NCBI GenBank assembly: GCA_932521025.1
Contig: OW051471.1
Location: 5,766,001-5,830,000 of the forward strand
Direction: 5' to 3'
DNA length: 64,000 bases
Source of the DNA: Oscheius onirici
Taxonomy: Eukaryota > Nematoda > Chromadorea > Rhabditida > Rhabditidae
The position numbers were made by a program, and so were the translations under genes. The notes under the pieces are model-generated. The model was not told the DNA's origin. It ran no database searches and saw nothing but the letters and a program-made list of their open reading frames with translations. Positions within the stretch are counted from its first letter, which is position 1. The number at the start of each line of letters is the position of its first letter. Shown here one piece after another: positions 56,929-64,000 of this stretch.

Positions 56929-58721
56929 TATTCATCGGTTGTTCCGTGATCAACGGGCTCTTCGGCTGTTAGTCTCTTCAGAATAAAGTCCGAATATCTG
57001 TATAGTTTCTGCTTCTGCCGATTGGAGAAACTCACCCAAGAATCAAAATAGATGGAAGTAGAAGAACGGCACTGAGAATATACAGAAATCCCGGGAAAAA
57101 GTGCAAAGTGACGGGATAAACATTGTTGTAGATAGCAGTGGCGAGAAGAGAAGTCACTCCTTCCAAAAGAGCGATCAGAGAGAACATCTTGCCTTGCTCT
57201 TCCGTAGCTATTAGACTGGACAAGAAGGAACGAAAGCCGGAGCTGACAAACCGGTTCAACATGGTCACTGCTAAAGGCGGAAAGATCGAGTAGTAGAGGG
57301 TATAAACTGACCAGCTATAGAATACGCCATAGCGGGATTGACCACGAATGCCATCATAATAAGAGAAATAATCTTTGTGAACATTCCTATGCAACTCAGT
57401 TGACCGTCAGAAAGTCCTTTCAACCGAAGAAACGGATACAAAGTCAGAACTGCTATGGTGGTTAGTCCAAACGACAAACCACTGAACCAGCCATACTGCT
57501 TGTCTCCCCAAGCCAATTTGTACCGCAGATACGAGTATTGGATGTCTTCAAGACCTAAACGAAAACTTTTTTCTGCTATTTAAATCGTACCAGAGTATAT
57601 GAGTAGCTCTAAACCTAACGCAAACAGATTGAGAAAGATGTATAGTCGAGTTGGACGGCTTGTCGTCAACATTTGGAAAAGGTCAGAAAAGACCAATTTC
57701 AGTTTAGCCCCGACTTCTACATCTGAATACAAAATGGAGATAAAGATGTTTGTTACTCATTGGTTCTTCTTCGGCTGTTCCTTCGCTCTCTTTAGCAAAG
57801 AGCAGTATATAAAGAAAGGCAACAATTTGTAGAGCGAGCATAAGCACGAAAGCATAGGCGTATCCTAAAGCTCTGTAAAAAGTTCTCTCAACAAAAAAGT
57901 CTTCAGACTCACTCTCGAATGACCCCAGAGAGAGCATATCCAATAGTTCCACCAAGTCCAATCGCACCTTCCATTCCAGCTATTTTATAACTTCTTCTAG
58001 TCCGTCTAGTCGTCTTCACCCCGTAACTCATCGTTGTCGCTGGAAGACCGCGTGAAAAAATTCGTATAAGCTCACAAATGATGGAAATGTATCCGCCGCA
58101 GACGCCGAAAATGGCATCACTGATGAGCAAGAGGTAGACGTTGGCATGGATCAGAGAAGACTGGATAACTGCAAACTATTACTCTTACATCCGAAAATTG
58201 AATAAGAGTTTATGGTCTGTTTTGGAACAACTCATTCATGGTTCTAACTGATTCGTTACTAGAAAGGAGGCAAATAAAGGAGCTACAAACCATAGTTGAC
58301 GGTGTTGAGGACGAGACCAAAGAACGGGATTAGGAGAGGCACTTTCACGCTCCAGTAGTCCGTAGCTGTAAAAAAATACGCCTCGAAGCTGCAATAAGTT
58401 CACGAACCCACCGACGCCAAGAATCAGAGTGGAAAAGAGGGACGGAAAGATGAGAGTATAAGACGAGATCGAGTAGAAATGAGAAGCCTGAGTCTGTAGC
58501 TCTTTGTCGTCATAGTATGCGGAAATATTCGAACAGAAGGTCAAATCCTAAAGTAATTTTGAAATCATTTATTTTGTGAAAGGTACATTGTAACGCTGTA
58601 GACACAATTTCTCGTAGATAAGGTTCTGAAAGACGGGATACTTGAGATAACTGGTGAGCATGTAGAGACAGAGAGGAATCTCCATTCCCAAGTGCAGAAA
58701 ACCTCGTTTAATCGAATCCAT
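56929..58721 (-). CDS. Major-facilitator transporter, SLC46 type
   Basis: A 12-TM transporter of the SLC46 (proton-coupled folate transporter/thymic transporter) group. The start MDSIKRGFLHLGMEIPLCLY and YEKLCLQRYN match the SLC46 N-terminus. Next are TDYWSVKVPLLIPFFGLVLN (loop 2-3 region), SDAIFGVCGGYISIICELIR and KIAGMEGAIGLGGTIGYALS (typical TM5 motif). After a cytosolic loop rich in Glu come LGLELLIYSGLEDIQYSYLR, FVSSGFRSFLSSLIATEEQG and FPGFLYILSAVLLLPSILIL. It ends EPVDHGTTDE. About ten exons. The substrate cannot be deduced. Confidence 0.85.
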
Positions 58722-60544
58722 TTGGACAATCGATGGATGAATGGCAGAGAGTGCGACTACCGGACACACAGCTGATAACGAGTCGATCATTTCCACGAAA
58801 AATCTCGCTAGACTCGTCATAATATCCGCCCATACTTCTTGTCTTCCTGATGTCTTGTCATTATTACTCAACACAATGAGCCGTGACAACTGAATAGCTA
58901 AGACATTTGGTATTCCGAAGTTTCTATGACAACTTTTGACGGAAACCAATAAGGAACGGCTTGTCAGCTATCTACTTCAAAATTAAACTGATAAATTCAG
59001 TTCCAGGAAAGATCAGAAGGAACAGCCAGGAAATTCCCTTTCTCCGCTCGACCGTCTAAATATTGTTTCCCGTAGCAATTTCCATTAGGCCAATGAGGCA
59101 TGACCGACACGAGGCGGAATCTTTCCTCTTCTGTTTATCGGAGGGCGAAAAGACGAATAAACTATCCTTTTCAGGAACACTTCTTCCTGAACTAAAGTAG
59201 GAACACGGTACTGAGCATTTAACGATGAGAGTATTCCTCTGTGTTTGATAAATAGTTCCTGAAAACTGCGTCTCAGTGTATTTCGCGAACAAGACATCCA
59301 AAAGAGCCTTCAACAAATGGCTCATCACCAGGTAAACGACAAAGCGTCTTTTTGCCTAATTCGTTGCGTAAGCCCGGAGCACTCAATTCATGAACCCGTG
59401 GCTCCGCCCCTCGGCCAGCTAGTCCTCACAGCCCTCCAGGCGACCTCCAACAGAATATGGTTACATTCAGGTAGGCCCCTAATGTTTCGTTCTCTCGTCC
59501 AGACATGGTCAATACAAAGCGTATTCTTGTTCAAAAGACCGTAATGAACTAGCAATGAGATTTTGTCTTACAAACTCTTTGCAAATAAGCATTCCGGAGA
59601 AGTTTCTCTGGACCGACTGTATGTATTCCTCTAGCTAAATCTTGTTTTTTCCTGTTCTAGTCTTACTCACTTTCCGGAGAATGGCAAGTGACTGAAAATA
59701 GCATTAGGCGCACTTTCGGACGCAAAAGCAGTCAGCTGTAAGCTGACCTAAAGAAACGCTATTCTTTTCACTATCATTGGATATGTGGATAGAAGAGTAG
59801 GCGAACGAGAGGTGTCTCTATTCTCGGCCGAGTCAAATGATGCCAATTATGGCAGACCCGTAGGAGTCATGTAAACAGTTTTTAGTCTAACTGCTTTTGG
59901 GAAATAAGGGGAAAAAGGCGAGAAGTTAACCAAGTTTGGTGGGTTCGGACATTCTCGGAGATTTATGAGAGGAAGTATACTGTAATTATTTTGTTCTACT
60001 TCGAACGAACAATGATTTGAAGAAAAAGTGTCGCCCATCATTGGCCTGCGTGCCCGCTCACGTCAGCCATCCATCGCCCGTTATCTACTCCTAATGAGCT
60101 CCAGAACTCCAATTTTTTTGTGCAGAATAATCCTTGAGGATGCAGTCTTTTGGACTCGCATTGATTTGAAATTATGGAGTCTTGGCTTTCTTTTTCGATT
60201 CCAGTTGGGCACAAAAACTCATGAACACTGATCGAGCAACGAGACAAAGTACAGCCTTATTTTCAAAGTTCTGTGTGTTCGCGTAGGTGGACATTTCCTC
60301 TGGACAGCCATTGTGCGGTCTTTGTTGGAGCTGCGATCTCAGCGACGGCCAATTATGGCGATGTGTTTGGCGGCCGTTTTGAGCAGTTTAAAGGAGCAAA
60401 TGTTTTGGATTCACCAGTGGCTCAAAGTTGTCAGCCTAACAACAAGAGACCTTCTGGTATCAATTTCCTTGTTCCTTAAAATGACGGTGCAGCTGCGCGG
60501 AAATTCTTTGCTCCGAGCGAGTCACGGAAATGACAGAGTGAAAC
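58722..60544. other. Long spacer, no confident gene
   Basis: Contains a minus-strand open frame of 90 codons (59,056-59,328, with MSHLLKALLDVLFAKYTETQ) and several plus-strand frames (60,028-60,480). None shows a domain, and splice signals are unconvincing. It should include the SLC46 promoter. Confidence 0.35.
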
Positions 60545-60883
60545 ATGAAGCGAGAAAGAGATATCGGTTATTTGAGACTGACACGCGCTTATTTTGGTCT
60601 TTCCAGATCATTCGGTCATTCCATTGCCGATTCTGTTCGTAGACTTCTTCGTTCTCCTCGTCGATCTCCAACACGTCTTTTCAAGAGAAAAATAGACTTG
60701 GACAACTTTTCAGACTTGAGGTAACTACCAACTAATCAATGTAAAGAGAGTCAATTACAGTACTCCAAACTCGGCTCGAAGCGTCTCGTTTACGGAAGGT
60801 AATCCTTTTTTTCGCTGTATTATTCCCAATTCTTTTAGCGATTGAATGGCCGTTTATTGACGAAGATGTTTTTGAAGAATGAC
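60545..60883 (+). CDS. Small basic Arg/Ser-rich protein, unrecognised
   Basis: Three exons join in consistent phase: ATG at 60545, introns about 60,720-60,760 and 60,800-60,839, stop at 60,883. The product is about 85 residues: MKRERDIGYLRLTRAYFGLS, then SFGHSIADSVRRLLRSPRRS, PTRLFKRKIDLDNFSDLSTP and an acidic end IEWPFIDEDVFEE. The SPRRSPTR stretch is a good CDK/SR-kinase substrate pattern (inference). An open frame extends upstream, so earlier exons are possible. No family is recognised. Confidence 0.5.
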
Positions 60884-61258
60884 CGACTACTCGCTGTACA
60901 TAACCAATCCGAGTGCCATTCCGTGTCTTCCTTTGGGTAGTTTCTCCAACTAGAAAATGAAAAGTGATCAAATCAACGGTTGTCTCTCCCCGAATAAACT
61001 TTTGAATATAGGAAGTCTTTATCTAGGTACATTGAGAGAAGTACAACGTATGGCTAATGCATTGGACGTATGTACAGGAAAGAATCACTTTGAAATCTAC
61101 AGTATGCATGGGAAGGGCGACCAGAAAAGAAAGAACACGATTCCAGTAAACTAGCGGGATTTGATCACTTTGAGAGGGAACTCCTAAGCACTTAGGTACA
61201 TTTGATTTGGCTGTTAAAAGAGGTCACCGGATGGACAATAGGAATGAACATATGGCTG
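60884..61258. other. Intergenic between convergent genes
   Basis: 375 bp; only a short open frame (60,957-61,154). Nothing else seen. Confidence 0.4.
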
Positions 61259-62557
61259 TTAACGACTTGTAGGAATAGAAATCAAAGGTGGGTCGACACG
61301 ACTGATCGTGACGTTGATTCCGAGATTACCATTTTCTGAAACTCTCAGCTTAGATAAAAAGAATAAGAAAGGAACCGGCAAAAAGTTGTGCTGTTGAAGT
61401 GTCAAAGGACAGGCAATCAGACTGTTGGATAGCTTGAGCTACTCCTTCGTGTATTGATCTTGGAGTTGCTTCCCACGCAAGTCTACGTCTTACAGTCGAA
61501 AGTTCTAGTCTGTAGAATTGGGTTGAGGCAAAAAGTGAGAGAGAGACTGACCTGTACATGAAATTATCCGCGTCTTTTTTGGCTCCTATTAATTGAACTA
61601 CGGCATAAAACATTTGCTGCCCTTGTTCGCGATCCTGCTTCTCGAGGACTAGCATAAAGTCGGAACCAAAGCAGTTCTGCATCATGACCCAGTCGACAGC
61701 ACCAGGAAGATTGATGTCGGTTGCCAAAAACACAATGTCTTCTCCTTAATTTAACAATAGAAGTTTGTTCGATGAATATTTTTATACCTTGTAAAGTGGT
61801 GATGCTTTTATGCACCTTCTTCAGATGGTCCATCACGTCGGTCAAGGCGCCTTGCCATTTGCAAGACGCTCCTGGACAGGGACAACTGTATGGTCTAAAG
61901 CAATTCTTTTACAAGATTATTAAAAAAAATACCTGTATTCACAGCCTTCTTCGTGCTCAACTTTATCCTGGTGATAGAAATACTGTCCACATCCTGAACT
62001 GTTGAACTTGCACGGGAATCTGACAGTGTTCGCAATCTTCTCCAGACCGAGATTGCGCACATTCGCTGAAAATCGACGCCATAAGAGATTTGATTAAAAA
62101 ACGTACGAGTAGCTCCTCTGCAAGTGGGACAACAGGTCAGTTTGGGGCGACAGGTTCCACAGACGAGATGACCCGAATGGCATTGCAAATACGGAGGCAG
62201 CATGTAATCCAGACATACGGGACATTCGAAAACAGAGAGAACCTGAACTCTGAATTGCATGAAAGATCTTGGGACATCTTCACCTCGGCGTTACTATCGT
62301 TGATATCGCCTGTACAATTTCCGATCTGACCAATTTGTGGGGCTACTTGATGTGCGTTTGGAACTGGATTCGGGAGACATGCGGTAACTAAAATGAGTCT
62401 TTAACATGAAATTAAAAAACAACCAACTGGTTGAACTACTTCCTACAACTTTTGCCATAGATTTGATTGGTTGAGGCCCGGTTACGCATTGTTGAAGTGA
62501 CAGAGGGGGTGAACCCGTAGGTGAGCCTGTCGATTCCGATAGAAGTGACTTACTCAT
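61259..62557 (-). CDS. siah-1: SIAH-type RING E3 ubiquitin ligase
   Basis: A RING E3 of the seven-in-absentia family. The N-terminal tail is Ser/Pro-rich ([20 protein letters not shown]). The C3HC4 RING reads [39 protein letters not shown]. The SIAH zinc fingers follow ([34 protein letters not shown]), then the substrate-binding domain: [40 protein letters not shown] and [20 protein letters not shown]. Six exons; the exon before the RING must end at NAE, skipping a 41-nt intron. Residues are almost identical to worm SIAH-1 over the C-terminal half. Confidence 0.95.
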
Positions 62558-63069
62558 CGCCACAGGCGATCGAGGAAGACGACTCTCGCTGAAAAATTTG
62601 TTCTAACTGAAGTAGATCTGCAAAAAGTTAGAGGCACGATGAAATGCGGGGTTTTGGTAATTGAAATCGATAAAAAATAAACATAAATTATTTTTCTTCC
62701 AATAGGGATTCCTTTAACTTGGCGAATCAAACACTTTGTCCAATGGCGTGATGACACTCACAATCAACTGACTACTTTTTCAGGTTATTTCTCAAGCGTC
62801 TTCATGATTCTGGTTCCAAAAAAGCTCTAGATGGATGATATCTCAGTTAGCAAAAAGCGGGAAATTGGTTAAATGGCAGAAAATAGAGGAAGCGAACAAT
62901 GAAGCGCAATGTGAGTGAGCGGGTCAGAGACGCAGAGGAATTCTTGTCGTCTGACTGAGCGAGCGGAAGACCAGCTGTCGAGATAGACAACCTGTGTCCA
63001 CTTGCCCTGAAATTGTCTTCCGAACTGGACAGCCACTTGGAATAAATTTGCGGGACATTGCTTTTCAGC
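62558..63069. other. siah-1 upstream region
   Basis: Contains a minus-strand open frame (62,847-63,071, no ATG, begins at the SINE edge) with no recognised domain. Otherwise AT-rich promoter-like sequence. Confidence 0.35.
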
Positions 63070-63082
63070 ACTTTATCGACGG

Positions 63083-63384
63083 TGACGGATGGCGCAGTGG
63101 CAGGAGGCGCCAGCGCTAATTTAAGGGTCCCAAGTTCGATCCCCGTCTCGGCCCAACCAAGGATTCTATCCTCTCTGATTGTGAGGTCGGTACATTGGTA
63201 GTAGCTTTGCTACGAAGTAAAGGCGTTCCTAGAAAAGGTTGGGCAGCTTTGGACCGTTCACGCCCCGCGACCTGGCCCGTCAGGGAGTCCCCGCAATGGT
63301 ACATCGACAGCGTAACGCAACGCAAGATGTAGGAGCTTGTACTCCCAGCTTAATTGCCTGCCGTTGATTCGGGAGAGAAACTTT
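63083..63384 (+). mobile_element. tRNA-derived SINE with 13-bp target duplication
   Basis: 302 bp, flanked by ACTTTATCGACGG at 63070-63082 and 63385-63397. The head is tRNA-like: GACGG pairs with CCGTC as an acceptor stem remnant, the A-box is TGGCGCAGTGG (perfect) and the B-box AGTTCGATCCC (10 of 11). A tRNA-unrelated body of about 230 bp follows. No coding. This is the structure of a pol III SINE moved by a LINE. Confidence 0.82.
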
Positions 63385-63564
63385 ACTTTATCGACGGAAA
63401 AAATATCATCAAAAAGGCAGCGGTACCATAGATCCCAAATCGAGGCAAAAACAGAAATATAAAATGCTTGTTACAACTTTACTACAGCAAACGAGATCAG
63501 ATTAAATGAGATAAAATTGCACACGCGTGTAACCGGGATAATAAATTTACAGAAAAGGGGGAAT

Positions 63565-64000
63565 CTATTGGCTGTCTTCCATTTCATCGTCTTCAGGAAT
63601 AACTTCAGGTCTTTCACGAGGAGCACGCATTGGTCTGCTCGGATTGAAAGAGCTGCTAGATGGCTGTGTTCCACCCGTTCCGTTCCTTAGAATGAAATCT
63701 CCCATCCAGCATCCGTCGTCGGAATTCTTTTCCTGGACACAATGGAGAGTCTGAACACAGGCAGATAGAAGATGAAAACGAAGGTATTTACGTTCTCGTT
63801 GCACATCTGAAGGGCTACGGAAAACAAAGAAGCAACATGCATGTTCTTCTCACTATTTCTCTGGGCTCGGTAAGGAAGACAAGCCAGCATACTTGACAGC
63901 GAATGTTCTCCTAAATTGGAAGTAAATGAGAAAACCCGAAAATTACTCGCCTGCCACATCGAAATCACTCAAAACGACGGCATTTTGCAGAGCTTCTTGT
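63565..64000 (-). CDS. Unrecognised gene, 3' end only
   Basis: The last three exons of a gene continuing past the window edge. Reading: QEALQNAVVLSDFDVAG, then EHSLSSMLACLPYRAQRNSE and KNMHVASLFSVALQMCNENE, then DDGCWMGDFILRNGTGGTQP and a Pro/Arg tail ending EVIPEDDEMEDSQ. The intron 63911-63950 (40 nt) has a GC donor (CAG|GCGAGT) if the frame is to be kept; the next intron is canonical. I do not recognise the family. Confidence 0.6.

Noticed and set aside
1-64000. CRISPR arrays, bacterial operons, prophage or plasmid features
   Set aside because: No direct-repeat/spacer arrays or Shine-Dalgarno organisation; the genes are intron-bearing and animal.

Overview
The window is eukaryotic, most likely from a free-living rhabditid nematode; the species cannot be told from sequence alone. 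Evidence: genes broken by many 38-45 nt introns with TTTCAG-type acceptors, TTTCAG sites directly before start codons (possible spliced-leader acceptors), a nematode cuticle-collagen relative, a nematode Srx chemoreceptor, and orthologues of worm ric-3, mep-1 and dsc-4. Genes are dense on both strands, often with convergent 3' ends about 40-120 bp apart.

Left part (1-34.6 kb): the 3' part of CPSF1 (+), with a broken cuticle collagen antisense inside one intron; mitochondrial EF-Ts (-); a small secreted Ly6-like protein (-); a LIPS-type lipase (-); TRMT1 (-) divergent from NOL10 (+); RIC-3 (-); CDP-diacylglycerol synthase (+); a UDP-glucuronosyltransferase (-); a C-terminally anchored unknown (+); an Srx receptor (-); a kinase-like protein without catalytic residues (+); microsomal triglyceride transfer protein (-); and a peptide-type GPCR (+).

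Middle (34.8-41.1 kb): a block of nested mobile DNA. A Tc4/Tc5-like foldback element (TCA duplication in a CTCAG target, tRNA-like pol III boxes in both arms) sits inside the 8-bp duplication of a 1.6-kb hAT-like element that carries a multi-exon gene fragment. Several GC-rich foldback elements follow, then a longer decayed relative of the foldback with a Tc5-like DDE transposase pseudogene.

Right part (41.6-64 kb): cardiolipin synthase (+), a single-pass membrane protein (+), a THUMPD3-type tRNA methyltransferase (-), MEP-1 (-), a hAT-like MITE, a YEATS4/GFL-1 gene (-) divergent from ADA3/TADA3 (+), a TGN38-like membrane protein (+), an SLC46-type transporter (-), a small basic protein (+), SIAH E3 ligase (-), a tRNA-derived SINE with a 13-bp duplication, and the 3' end of an unrecognised gene (-).

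The host genes are mostly housekeeping: mRNA 3' processing, tRNA modification, mitochondrial translation, phospholipid synthesis and chromatin. Two phospholipid genes (CDP-DAG synthase and cardiolipin synthase) and two chromatin-complex genes (YEATS4, ADA3) occur, but only the last two are neighbours. The mobile elements mostly lie in introns or between genes.
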